A DNA stretch of 28,176 bases from assembly GCA_963582935.1 (NCBI GenBank), contig CAUZSH010000019.1, positions 1-28,176 of the forward strand, in the 5' to 3' direction. How positions within the stretch are numbered: position 1 is the stretch's first letter; the number at the start of each line of letters is the position of its first letter. This DNA is from CAUZSH01 sp963582935 (GTDB lineage Bacteria; Pseudomonadota; Gammaproteobacteria; Francisellales; Francisellaceae). Below the pieces are notes generated by a model. It did not search any database, had not been told where the DNA came from, and saw only the letters and a list, made by a program, of their open reading frames with translations. This document shows positions 6,155 through 14,487 of this stretch, piece after piece. The translations under genes were made by a program, and so were the position numbers.

Positions 6155-7342
6155 ATGATAGATAAAACACAATATTTAATGGACACCTATAATCCTGAAA
6201 ATATTTCATTCGTCAAAGGCGAGGGCGTTTGGTTGTGGGATGATAAAGGCAATAAATACCTAGACACTTTAGCAGGGATTGCTGTGATGAACCTTGGACA
6301 TTCTCACCCAGAAGTGATTCAAGCATTAAAAGAGCAGGCGGTTAAGCTCATGCATGTTTCAAATGCTGTCATAAACCCACTTCAAATTGCACTGGCCCGT
6401 GCGTTGGCTAAAGCAACAGGCATGGAGAAATCCTTTTTTTGCAACTCAGGGACGGAGTCTGTTGAAGTAGCATTGAAAATCGCGAGGAGGTTTGGTCGTT
6501 CAAAAGGATATGTAAACCCAAAAATAGTGACCATGAAAGGCGCCTTTCATGGGCGAACAATGAATAGCCTTTCGGCAGCAAATAATCCTGCGCAAAAAAA
6601 GTTGTTTAGTCCAATGATGCCCGGATTTATACAGTGTGAATTCGATGATATAAACGTGTTGGAAACGCTTTTGAAAAGAACGACTGAGGTGACAGCAGTA
6701 TTGCTTGAGCCAGTTCAAGGTGAAGGCGGAGTGCGCCCACATTCAGAGGGGTACTTAAAAGCCGTGCGTGCGTTGTGTGATCAGTATGATGTGTTGATGA
6801 TGTTGGATGAGGTGCAGACAGGGTTTGGACGTACGGGCGCTTTGTATGCCTTTCAACATGAAGGGGTTTTGCCGGATGTGGTGGCAAGTGCCAAAGGATT
6901 AGGCAATGGTTTCCCTATTGGGGTTTGCATGGCGAAAGGTGTGGCTGCCAATATTTTTAAAGTGGGCGATCATGGTTCTACATATGGTGGAAATCCCTTG
7001 GCATGTACGGTGAGCCTAAAGGTATTAGAAATTATGCAACGTTCAGGATTTCATGAACACACAAAGGAAATGGCGCTGTATTTGACAGAAGAATTAAGGA
7101 CACGTTTAAAAAACCTAAGCTGCGTAAAAGACATTCGCGGTAAGGGGCTTTTGATTGGTATTGAATTGGATCGCCCTTGTGGTGAGCTAAAGAAAGAAGC
7201 ATTACGTAATGGCATGGTGATAAACGTTACCTGTCAGAATGTTATTAGATTGGTGCCACCACTGATTTTAGATAAATCTCATTGTGACTTAACACTGGAA
7301 GTCCTATGTAAGCTAATAAAGGTGTTCTCTAGAAGATTATAA
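6155..7342 (+). CDS. argD: Acetylornithine/ornithine-type class III aminotransferase
   Basis: A PLP-dependent class III aminotransferase, most like ArgD, which moves an amino group from glutamate to N-acetylglutamate semialdehyde in arginine synthesis; many members also act on succinyl-diaminopimelate for lysine and cell wall. Visible are the substrate-side YNPENISFVKGEG, FCNSGTESVEVALKIAR for the phosphate cup, GAFHGRTM, LLEPVQGEGG, the PLP aspartate in MLDEVQTGFGRTG, and the Schiff-base lysine K247 in SAKGLGNGFPIG. 395 residues, normal for the family. No other arginine gene is in the window, so its pathway role here is by similarity only. Ornithine or GABA aminotransferase activity cannot be excluded. 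The ribosome-binding site is weak. Confidence 0.85.
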   Translation: MIDKTQYLMDTYNPENISFVKGEGVWLWDDKGNKYLDTLAGIAVMNLGHSHPEVIQALKEQAVKLMHVSNAVINPLQIALARALAKATGMEKSFFCNSGTESVEVALKIARRFGRSKGYVNPKIVTMKGAFHGRTMNSLSAANNPAQKKLFSPMMPGFIQCEFDDINVLETLLKRTTEVTAVLLEPVQGEGGVRPHSEGYLKAVRALCDQYDVLMMLDEVQTGFGRTGALYAFQHEGVLPDVVASAKGLGNGFPIGVCMAKGVAANIFKVGDHGSTYGGNPLACTVSLKVLEIMQRSGFHEHTKEMALYLTEELRTRLKNLSCVKDIRGKGLLIGIELDRPCGELKKEALRNGMVINVTCQNVIRLVPPLILDKSHCDLTLEVLCKLIKVFSRRL

Positions 7343-7439
7343 ATTAATCACCCTGTTGTTCTTAAATAATAGTTTAAATATCAAAAATTTAGAAAAGGCG
7401 GCAGATAAACATACTTCTTCTAGTGATTGAGTTTTATTG

Positions 7440-8414
7440 TCAATGGGATAACTTTTTCTCAATAGCATCCATTAGTAATAGCGCGGCATTCACGCCAGTT
7501 TCAGTGTGAATTTCACGTAAACATGTGGGGCAGGTGATATTGATCTCTGTGATTTTGTCACCGATAATATCAACACCAGCAAAAAGAATCCCCATTTTTT
7601 TAAGTGTGGGTGAAAGCGTTTCTGCAATCTTACGTTCAATCTCATTGAGTTTTCTGACTTCACCACGTCCACCTGCAGCAAGGTTGGCGCGAGTCTCACC
7701 TTTGGCAGCAAGACGGGCTAGACAATAATCAATGGGGATACCATTAATGATAATAACCCGTTTATCCCCATCTGTGATTTCAGGCATAAATTTTTGAATC
7801 ATCGCAAATTGTTGTTCATGATTAGTCAAGGTTTCAAAAATCACATTGAAGTTTGGATCATTGAGTTTTACTCGAAAGATGGACGCGCCACCCATCCCAT
7901 CAAGAGGTTTTAAAATAATGTCTTTGTGTTCATTCAAGAATGCCTTCACATCTGATTTTCTGCGTGTAATTAAAGTTTTGGGTGTTAATTCTGGAAAGTT
8001 TGTAATGAAGAATTTTTCATTGGCATCACGTAATGCTTGGGGGCTGTTGACAACCAGTGATCCTTTCTTTTCAGCTAATTCTAAGGCGTAAGTACCATAG
8101 ATATATTCAAGGTCAAAAGGTGGTTCTTTGCGCATAAAAATGACTTTAAAGTGCTCTAAAGAATACCGCTCGTTATGCAAAACAGTATAATCATTTTGTT
8201 GGGTTGAATGAACCTCAACTTGAGTGGCAAGGGCAAAGGCTGTGCCATCTAGTACGGATATGTCATCTAACGTTGCGTAAAAAACATGCCATTTTTTCTC
8301 TTGAGCTGCTTGCATCATCATGATGGAGCTATCTTTATAAAAGTTGAGGGTTTCAATGGGGTCGATAATAAATAAGGTTTTTATTGGCAAGGCTTTCATT
8401 AGCAAAGTGTTCAT
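7440..8414 (-). CDS. gshB: Glutathione synthetase
   Basis: It joins gamma-glutamylcysteine and glycine using ATP to make glutathione. The ATP-grasp protein shows the bacterial GshB landmarks: IDPIETLNFYKDSS near the N-terminus, FMRKEPPFDLEYIY, NSPQALRDANEKF, the lysine in DIILKPLDGMGGASIF, the flexible-loop region GETRANLAAGGRGEV, and the metal site GDKITEINITCPT. 324 residues, close to the norm. The ATG at 8414 has AAGGA nine bases upstream and follows the fmt stop by 12 bases, so it is the last gene of the fmt operon. It provides the thiol needed by FrmA and FrmB elsewhere in the window. gshA is not present here. Confidence 0.95.
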   Translation of the reverse strand: MNTLLMKALPIKTLFIIDPIETLNFYKDSSIMMMQAAQEKKWHVFYATLDDISVLDGTAFALATQVEVHSTQQNDYTVLHNERYSLEHFKVIFMRKEPPFDLEYIYGTYALELAEKKGSLVVNSPQALRDANEKFFITNFPELTPKTLITRRKSDVKAFLNEHKDIILKPLDGMGGASIFRVKLNDPNFNVIFETLTNHEQQFAMIQKFMPEITDGDKRVIIINGIPIDYCLARLAAKGETRANLAAGGRGEVRKLNEIERKIAETLSPTLKKMGILFAGVDIIGDKITEINITCPTCLREIHTETGVNAALLLMDAIEKKLSH

Positions 8415-8426
8415 CAGTTATATTCC

Positions 8427-9392
8427 TTAGAGCTTTAAATTCTGGGGTGTTAGTTTTTGCCCGACTAAATGGTGGAGATCTTTACCATTTAAAATATCTC
8501 GCACATGCATGGTTTTTTTGCCTGGAAATTGTAGTGTGGTCAAACAAAGTGTTTTTGTTGCTGTGGCCACTTCAATGCCTTCTTTGGACACCGTGAGAAT
8601 GGTGCCGGCTTCTGCGAGGCATTCACCTTTAATACTTGCTGCCCATACCTTTACGGTTTGCCCCTCTATCGTCGTGTGTGCCACAGGCCATGGATTATAG
8701 CCTCTTATATTACGTTCAATGGTCTCAGCTGTTTGATGCCAATCAATTTTGGCCTCTTCTTTGGTGAGCTTCTTAGCATAAGTAGATTCATTGCTTTGTT
8801 TTTTTGGATGTAAAGTGCCAAGACAGATGTCATCCAATATTTTAATTACCGCTTCACCAGACATATCTGCAAGGGCATCATGGAGCGATTCAGATGTGTC
8901 GTTATCTTCAATGTCATAAGAGACGGTATGTAGGATATCACCTGTATCAAGTCCTTTATCCATTTGCATAATAGTGATACCCGTTACTTTGTCACCAGCC
9001 AATAGCGCACGCTGAATGGGAGCGGCTCCTCGGTGCTTAGGCAGTAGCGAAACATGGATATTCAAACAACCTTGTTTGGGAATATCGAGGACGGTTTGAG
9101 GGAGAATAATGCCATAAGCCACTACCACCATAATATCGGCGTTAAGCGCTTCTAATTGCGTAATTATTTCAGGGTTTTGTTTAAATGAAATTGGTTGTAA
9201 TACAGGGATATGTTTTTTTTCAGCGAGTAATTTAACGGGAGAAAGTTTTAATTTCTTGCCTCTTCCTGATGGCCTATCCGGTTGCGTTAAAGCCGCAATC
9301 ACATGATGCCGAGAATCAATGAGATCCTGTAAAACCTTTTCGGAAATTTCAGGCGTCCCTGCAAAAATAATGTTCAATTTTTTAGAGGTCAT
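8427..9392 (-). CDS. fmt: Methionyl-tRNA formyltransferase
   Basis: It transfers a formyl group from 10-formyltetrahydrofolate to Met-tRNAfMet for translation initiation. N-terminal catalytic domain: IIFAGTPEISEKVL, QPDRPSGRGKKL (tRNA-contact loop), the catalytic asparagine and histidine in NIHVSLLPKHRGAAPIQ, and the aspartate of MDKGLDTGDIL. C-terminal OB-like domain from about residue 205, with RGYNPWPVAH and a lysine-rich end. 321 residues, normal length. It sits between a small anchored protein (16 bases upstream) and gshB (12 bases downstream) in one operon. The usual partner def is not in the window. Confidence 0.95.
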   Translation of the reverse strand: MTSKKLNIIFAGTPEISEKVLQDLIDSRHHVIAALTQPDRPSGRGKKLKLSPVKLLAEKKHIPVLQPISFKQNPEIITQLEALNADIMVVVAYGIILPQTVLDIPKQGCLNIHVSLLPKHRGAAPIQRALLAGDKVTGITIMQMDKGLDTGDILHTVSYDIEDNDTSESLHDALADMSGEAVIKILDDICLGTLHPKKQSNESTYAKKLTKEEAKIDWHQTAETIERNIRGYNPWPVAHTTIEGQTVKVWAASIKGECLAEAGTILTVSKEGIEVATATKTLCLTTLQFPGKKTMHVRDILNGKDLHHLVGQKLTPQNLKL

Positions 9393-9408
9393 GACGATTT
9401 TTTAAATA

Positions 9409-9822
9409 TTAAGCGGTGACTGTACGGATTGCGATGGGGGAAACCATTACACCATCAAGAGGTCCTACACTGCCAACAGACTTACTACACCAGCCATTTT
9501 GAAAAACGATTGCATTGGCGCCAGCTTTACCTGCTAATTGTCGGGCATATTTTGTACTGATAAGACAGTCCTTATTAAATGCTTCTTGAGAAGTATCAGA
9601 AAAGTGGAGGGTGGTTCGGATGTTTCCGATTTTAGTATAAGCCGCGGGCAATGATGATAACACGGCAACATTGCTGGCATTAATTGCTGGATATTGAACA
9701 TCAGTGGTGGGTAGAAAAATACCATGTACTTCATCTTTTGGAGCAGGGTTTGCCCAAAGGGCAACGATCACTACCGCAATAATAATGACTAGATGAATCA
9801 GGTTTTGCTTCAATGCATTCAT
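9409..9822 (-). CDS. Hypothetical membrane-anchored or exported protein
   Basis: 137 residues. The N-terminus has a short basic start and a hydrophobic helix (LIHLVIIIAVVIVALWANP), which could be a signal anchor or an uncleaved signal peptide. The rest is probably periplasmic: an alternating beta-rich part (NVAVLSSLPAAYTKIGNIRT), a helix (KYARQLAGKAGANAIVFQNGW), and two cysteines (about 86 and 110) that could form a disulphide. The part from IGNIRT to GANAIV is reminiscent of small exported proteins that sort names as 'unknown conserved', but I cannot name a family. AAGAG precedes the ATG. It heads the operon with fmt and gshB. Confidence 0.7.
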   Translation of the reverse strand: MNALKQNLIHLVIIIAVVIVALWANPAPKDEVHGIFLPTTDVQYPAINASNVAVLSSLPAAYTKIGNIRTTLHFSDTSQEAFNKDCLISTKYARQLAGKAGANAIVFQNGWCSKSVGSVGPLDGVMVSPIAIRTVTA

Positions 9823-10251
9823 AAGAATCTCTTAAACAGTTTGCCAGTTAACGAGGCTAATCATAGCATGTTTTTGGTATCGATGGTGTGAAATAATAGT
9901 GTGAATTAAAGGCTACTGTCAGAATTAGAAGCTACCAATTAGGCCGAGGCTGTTACAAATCACGAGAGTCGGAGAGAGTAATGCGGGAGCGATCATCAAG
10001 GTTTCGGGATTCTCCTTCGCTTTGCCGCGGGAGCTTTCACGCCGACCAAGTTTCAAGCTTCCTTTTTTCGTAGTGTTGACCCAAGGATGTTTCGCACTCA
10101 AGCAAAACTAGTAGCTTACTTATAAGCATATAGTTTATTTTGCCGAAAATCTAATTTCCAGAGAAAATTTGGAAGAATTCGCAAAGATAGGTTGATGTTT
10201 TTTTTGTATCTATGTACCGTTACACTATTACAATTTATTCTTATCGGAGGC
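9823..10251. other. Gene-free region with a GC-rich block, upstream of trpR
   Basis: About 430 bases between divergent genes. The middle (about 9950-10075) is clearly richer in GC than its surroundings and contains an 8-base direct repeat, GCGGGAGC, some 43 bases apart. No frame gives recognisable protein and I see no complete RNA gene. The right part (10085-10250) is AT-rich and probably holds the trpR promoter, which I could not pin down. The GC-rich block may be an eroded mobile-element or structured-RNA piece. Confidence 0.45.
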
Positions 10252-10524
10252 ATGGTGATAGATAATGTTAGTTGGCGAAAATTAATTACGATTTTATCAG
10301 AAGCCAAAAGCAAAAGTGAAATGAGTGCCCTGTGTGATTTTTTGTTTACGGCAGAAGAAAGACAGAGACTAGAAAAACGTGTCTTATTAACAAGCGCACT
10401 CATTGATACCAATATGTCTCAGCGAGATGTAGCAAAATCCATTGGGGTAAGTATTAGTACCGTTACACGATGCTCAAATGCATTAAAACGTGTTGACGGT
10501 AATTTAAAGGGTAAGTTTAAATGA
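10252..10524 (+). CDS. trpR: Trp repressor-family regulator
   Basis: A small DNA-binding protein that represses tryptophan genes when bound to L-tryptophan. The family pattern is clear: WRKLITILSEAKSKSEMSAL, FLFTAEERQRLEKRV, LLTSALIDTNMSQRDVAKSIGVSISTVTRCSNALKRV; the last part contains the helix-turn-helix (QRDVAKSIGVSISTVTRCSN). The ATG at 10252 sits just after GGAGG, one base away; a GTG at 10255 gives better spacing and the same protein less one residue. A longer frame from 10192 is unlikely because it adds a hydrophobic leader. Its TGA overlaps the ATG of trpE(G). Linking the repressor directly to the first enzyme suggests autoregulation of the pair, though I cannot prove an operator. Confidence 0.85.
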   Translation: MVIDNVSWRKLITILSEAKSKSEMSALCDFLFTAEERQRLEKRVLLTSALIDTNMSQRDVAKSIGVSISTVTRCSNALKRVDGNLKGKFK

Positions 10525-12692
10525 AGAATATAATTGAAAGCCAGGAGTTTGTGAGTAAAAGTGGCGTTGAGATTTCCTGTACCAAAAGTAGCTGTGAATC
10601 GAAGATATTAGAAACTATTTTGAATGATGTGGATTATCAAAAAGGCATGGTTCTGTCTTCAGGCATCGAATATCCTGGGCGATATAACCGCTGGGAAGTG
10701 GGCTTTGTGAATCCTCCACTTGAAATTATTGCCACAAAGGGAAAAGTGAATTTTACGGCTCTAAATTCAAAAGGTGAAGTTATTCTTTCTATTTTAAAAC
10801 CTATTATTTTAGAAAATACTGCCATTGCCCTTATTTCTGAAACGGAGAAAAAATTAGAAGTTTCGATCATTTATAGCGATGAAGTTTTTTCAGAAGAGCA
10901 AAGAAGCAAACAGCCTTCGGTGGTGACCCCACTTAGAGCCATCATTGATGATTTTAAAGAAATAAATGAGAATATGTTGGGTTTCTTTGGTGCTTTAGGG
11001 TATGAATTAATTTTTGAATTTGAGTCTTGTAATCTTCAACATGTCAGAACGGATGAAGATAAACTTTATCATCTTTATTTTGTAGATGAGCTGTATGCGA
11101 TAGATAAACAAAGGGACCAATCTTATAAATTTGAAATGATTTTATCTAAGAATGGTATGACAACTAAGGATGTAGATGTCACGCCTTTTGTCTCTCTAGA
11201 CAAAAATTACACGTCTTCGGAATTTAAAGCCACGACAAAAATTCAAGCGCATCAAGATGATGCAGAGTTTTCACAAATGGTGGATGATGCACGCGAGCAA
11301 ATGCGTTTGGGGAATGTCTTCGAAGTGGTCTATAGCCGTAAATTAAGCGCTGAAGTGGAAGGCAATCCCTCCACGCTATATAAAAATATGCGCGAATTAA
11401 ATCCAAGCCCTTATGAATTTATCTGTCAGTTTGGTGAGGAGCAATTAGTGGGGACGTCGCCTGAGATGTTTGTGCGGATTGAAGGGCAGAGGATAGAGTC
11501 TTGCCCAATTTCAGGTACGATTCGCCGAGGTGAAAACGCCTTAGAAGATGAAAAGCGTATTCGTGAGTTGCTGAACTCTTATAAAGATGAAGTCGAATTG
11601 ACTATGTGTACTGATGTGGATCGTAACGATAAATCTCGTCTATGTGAAGCAGGTTCTGTTAACTTGCTTGCGCGTCGAACCATTGAACGTTATGTGGGGT
11701 TATTTCATACCGTCGATCATGTTGAGGGTAAATTGCGAAAAGAGTTTAATGGGTTAGATGGATTTTTAAGCCATATGTGGGCAGTGACGTTAACGGGTGC
11801 GCCAAAGAAAAAAGCGGTGCAGTTAATTGAAAATGCTGAAGCTGGGACGCGTGGTTGGTATGGCGGCTCGGTAGGGTGTTTGGCATTTAATGGTGATGTG
11901 AATTCAACGATTACCATTCGTACGCTTCATTTGAAAGATAATAAGGCGATATATCAAGTGGGCGCAACCTTGGTATGGGATTCTGAAGGGCAAGCAGAGT
12001 CGGATGAGACCATGACAAAAGCAACGCCTTTTTATAAGGTGCTTGGACAATTTAAGCCAAAGGAAGTCCAAAATATCTCTGTGCAGATGGATATGAATAT
12101 CGGAAAAGGTTTGAAGGCGCTCATGATTGATCATGAAGATTCATTTGTGCATACGCTTGCGAGTTATTTCAGAGCGTTTGGTATGGAGGTTGAAACTTAT
12201 CGTTCTGGCATAACGGCAGATGAGATCTTTGCAAAAAACCCCGATCTTGTGATTTATTCTCCAGGACCTGGAATGCCAGATGATTTTGGTTTGCCTGAAT
12301 TGATTAAAGAAGTATCCAAACAGCAAGTGCCTCAATTCGGCGTGTGTTTGGGTCTTCAGGGGATCGTAGAAGCATTTGGTGGTAAATTAACCTTATTGAA
12401 TGAGCCGAAGCATGGCAAAATTTGGAATTTAGATCATGCGCAGAATGATTTATTTGAAGGTATTGAAAAGCATTGTGAAGTGGCGGCTTATCATTCTGTT
12501 ATTGCGGAATCTAGGTCTTTTCCAGATGTGTTGAAGGTTACGGCGAAGAATGAGCAAGGAGATGTCATGGCAGTTCAACACGAGCAACTTCCAGTCATGG
12601 CAGTACAATTTCATCCAGAGTCAATATTGACCATGACAAATAATAATGGGATGAGGATGATTCATAATGTGATTAAGGATCTTTGTAAATAG
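10521..12692 (+). CDS. trpE(G): Anthranilate synthase, fused large and amidotransferase subunits TrpE(G)
   Basis: It makes anthranilate from chorismate and glutamine, the first step of tryptophan synthesis. Residues 1 to about 520 are the TrpE part: EFICQFGEEQLVGTSPEMFVR, SGTIRRGENALEDEKR, the metal-binding CTDVDRNDKSRLC, HMWAVTLTGAPKKKAVQLIE and GCLAFNGDVNSTITIRT. From about 530 the class I amidotransferase follows, with the triad C609 (GVCLGLQG), H698 and E700 (FHPES). The fusion in one 723-residue chain is known from alphaproteobacteria and scattered other groups. It overlaps trpR by four bases (ATGA). No trpD, C, F, B or A is nearby. It could feed another use of anthranilate, but the trpR link favours tryptophan. 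Confidence 0.92.
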   Translation: MKNIIESQEFVSKSGVEISCTKSSCESKILETILNDVDYQKGMVLSSGIEYPGRYNRWEVGFVNPPLEIIATKGKVNFTALNSKGEVILSILKPIILENTAIALISETEKKLEVSIIYSDEVFSEEQRSKQPSVVTPLRAIIDDFKEINENMLGFFGALGYELIFEFESCNLQHVRTDEDKLYHLYFVDELYAIDKQRDQSYKFEMILSKNGMTTKDVDVTPFVSLDKNYTSSEFKATTKIQAHQDDAEFSQMVDDAREQMRLGNVFEVVYSRKLSAEVEGNPSTLYKNMRELNPSPYEFICQFGEEQLVGTSPEMFVRIEGQRIESCPISGTIRRGENALEDEKRIRELLNSYKDEVELTMCTDVDRNDKSRLCEAGSVNLLARRTIERYVGLFHTVDHVEGKLRKEFNGLDGFLSHMWAVTLTGAPKKKAVQLIENAEAGTRGWYGGSVGCLAFNGDVNSTITIRTLHLKDNKAIYQVGATLVWDSEGQAESDETMTKATPFYKVLGQFKPKEVQNISVQMDMNIGKGLKALMIDHEDSFVHTLASYFRAFGMEVETYRSGITADEIFAKNPDLVIYSPGPGMPDDFGLPELIKEVSKQQVPQFGVCLGLQGIVEAFGGKLTLLNEPKHGKIWNLDHAQNDLFEGIEKHCEVAAYHSVIAESRSFPDVLKVTAKNEQGDVMAVQHEQLPVMAVQFHPESILTMTNNNGMRMIHNVIKDLCK

Positions 12693-12777
12693 CCCCTATT
12701 AACATTGTTCTACAGAGGAAGTATCATTACACTCGTAACCAATGGTTTAAAGGTAAACTAACAAAACAGATTTATTT

Positions 12778-13884
12778 ATGACAAAAATGAAAAAAGTATT
12801 AACCATCGGTGGTGCAACATTAGATACCATTATTAAATATGAATGTATGGAAACTATGCAAATCCATAAGCCACATGCATTACTCTCTTATGCCCTGCTT
12901 GAAGAGGGAGCCAAAATTGAAGTGACTGATCAAACACGATTTAGCGGGGGTGGTGCGACGAATGCGGCCGTTTCCTTTAAGAAGCAGGGCTACGATGTGT
13001 CATTTTTTGGCAAGGTCGGCGATGACCAAGCAGGAAAAGACATTTTGGCAGAGCTTGAAAGATATGGCGTGGATGTCTCAAATTCCACAGTATCTCAGGT
13101 GCATGGCACGGCAAGTTCATTTGTGATTCCTTCTTTGAAAGGAGATAGAATGGTCTTTGCCTATCGTGGTGCAAACACCAACGTGTTGGAAAATGATCTA
13201 CCTAAAGAGGCTATTCAGTCTTGTGATTTCGTATATGTCACTTCATTGAGTAAAGCCTCTGCTGCGCGATTGCCCGAAATTGCCGCCATTGCAAAAGCAC
13301 ATAAAGTAAAAGTGGCGATCAATCCAGGTATCAGTCAATTAGTGGTGGGGAGTGGCTTTGTTCGGGATGCTCTACACGGCATTGATATTTTGATTTTGAA
13401 TTACGATGAAGCAAAACAGCTTATGGCTTCGTTGGTGAGTGTGGATGAAAATATTCGTTATGCGATTGAGTCGGCGAGTTATGAGCACGGGGAAGCATTG
13501 CTGGATAGTCGTGTTGAATTTGAGGAGATGGGGTTTAGCTTGCGTCACTTTATTCGTGAAGTGTTGAAAATTGGTCCTGAGATTGTGGTGGTAACGGATG
13601 GCGGTGAGGGGCTGTATGTTGGTACTAATGACGCCTTGTATTTCCATGAAGCCTTAAAAGTTCCAGTGGTCAATACGCTTGGTGCGGGGGATTCATTTGG
13701 CTCGAGCTTTGTGGGGGCTATTTATTCTGGAAAATCAATTGAAGAATCCATCAAATATGGTCTTGTTAATAGCGCGTCGGTCATTGCTTACCCTGACGCA
13801 AAGACGGGTTTGATGGATAAAGTAGCCCTTGAGTTAGCCGTGGATGAAGTTCCGCAGGGTTTGTGTCGGAAAACGCATTGGTGA
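12778..13884 (+). CDS. PfkB-family carbohydrate/nucleoside kinase
   Basis: A ribokinase-like kinase using ATP on a sugar or nucleoside hydroxyl; the substrate is not identifiable. Seen in the sequence: a start strand VLTIGGATLDTII, the lid region FSGGGATNAAVSFKKQG followed by FFGKVGDDQAGKDI, and the C-terminal PfkB signature NTLGAGDSFGSSFVGAI with the catalytic aspartate. The 368 residues are longer than ribokinase (about 310); the extra part lies around residues 215-250 (ENIRYAIESASYEHGEALLD). An 85-base gap separates it from trpE(G), so co-transcription is possible but not shown. The start is one of two close methionines, M1 or M4. Adenosine kinase is one reasonable alternative. Confidence 0.8.
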   Translation: MTKMKKVLTIGGATLDTIIKYECMETMQIHKPHALLSYALLEEGAKIEVTDQTRFSGGGATNAAVSFKKQGYDVSFFGKVGDDQAGKDILAELERYGVDVSNSTVSQVHGTASSFVIPSLKGDRMVFAYRGANTNVLENDLPKEAIQSCDFVYVTSLSKASAARLPEIAAIAKAHKVKVAINPGISQLVVGSGFVRDALHGIDILILNYDEAKQLMASLVSVDENIRYAIESASYEHGEALLDSRVEFEEMGFSLRHFIREVLKIGPEIVVVTDGGEGLYVGTNDALYFHEALKVPVVNTLGAGDSFGSSFVGAIYSGKSIEESIKYGLVNSASVIAYPDAKTGLMDKVALELAVDEVPQGLCRKTHW

Positions 13885-13935
13885 TTTTTGGCGTGACCTT
13901 TACTTCTTTATTGTCGCCACCTAGGTCAGCATAAA

Positions 13936-14260
13936 CATCCAATTCTTAATTTTAACGCATTTTCTGACAGAACATTTAAATACACCGCCATTGGTAGCTT
14001 TCTATTTCGTTTAACGGCACAAACTATCCCTTTTTTAATTCCATTGATGCTTCAAGCAACCTACGGTTTCAGTGCGGTTCACTCTGGCGCGTATACACTA
14101 CCAGCATTAGTTGGTGCATTGCTGAGCCGAAAAATTATTTCAAAGATTTCACTCAAATTTGGCTATAAAAAAGTTTTGCTTTTAAATATCTCCTTTATTC
14201 TGGTTTGTTACACTAGTTATTCGATTGACGCATTTATCCTAATTCCGTCTCTGCTTGTTA
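13936..14260 (+). pseudogene. MFS drug/solute transporter, internal fragment
   Basis: A frame with no stop codon reads HPILNFNAFSDRTFKYTAIG, then SFLFRLTAQTIPFLIPLMLQ, ATYGFSAVHSGAYTLPALVG, and SRKIISKISLKFGYKKVLLL, ending in a hydrophobic segment SFILVCYTSYSIDAFILIP. This is the middle part (segments about 7-10) of 14-helix MFS exporters of the DHA2/EmrB type. Both ends are missing: the left edge lies about 50 bases after the kinase stop, and the right edge runs into a GC-rich non-coding segment. An ATG at 14044 is internal and not a true start. It cannot be a working transporter. Confidence 0.7.
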
Positions 14261-14458
14261 TTCCGCTGCGAGACAGGGAGAGGCGAAGCCGAGGTCGAGT
14301 AGTCCTCAGAAGGGCTGCCTTTCGGCTCCATTGAGAGATTGTGCGTAGCGCTTCGACCTTAGGAAGCTGGAAGGTATTTCCCAGCCCGTAGAGCCATATA
14401 CACAGTACTAGCTTTCAAAAACGAGACTGTAGGCTTGTTTTTTGGAAGATCGGTACGG
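14261..14458. other. GC-rich structured segment between two gene fragments
   Basis: About 200 bases, GC-richer than their surroundings, that code for nothing I recognise. Several self-complementary arms are visible: AGGTCGA near 14292 with TCGACCT near 14353, AGCCGA near 14288 with TCGGCT near 14322, and a hairpin GCTGGAA...TTCCCAGC at 14367-14384. This suggests a fragment of a structured RNA or of a mobile element such as a group II intron, but no domain V or other diagnostic part is present. It ends at the 27-base sequence repeated inside fic. Confidence 0.35.
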
Positions 14459-14485
14459 AGGTGGGCGTCTGAGGCAAAACCATCT
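14459..14485 (+). repeat. Copy 1 of a 27-bp dispersed repeat
   Basis: The core GTGGGCGTCTGAGGC lies within a 27-base stretch that occurs again in reverse orientation at 17202-17228 with a single mismatch (A/G). The right end lies where transposase similarity begins; the left end abuts the GC-rich segment. It does not continue the transposase reading frame. Confidence 0.8.
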
Positions 14486-14487
14486 AT

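Noticed and set aside
6500..6887. Minus-strand ORFs inside argD
   Set aside because: They lie within an intact, clearly homologous gene and have no start signal or known similarity.
10107..10120. ACTAGT followed by CTTACT upstream of trpR, resembling half of a trp operator
   Set aside because: Only one half matches the known ACTAGT-type operator; the other half fits three of six bases and no promoter could be placed around it.
14044..14334. 96-residue ORF as a complete small membrane protein
   Set aside because: The ATG is internal to a longer MFS frame open from 13936, and the arginine-rich end is translation of the GC-rich non-coding segment.
14261..14458. RNase P RNA, tmRNA, 4.5S RNA or 6S RNA
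   Set aside because: None of the conserved cores of these RNAs is present; the segment has stems but no diagnostic motif.
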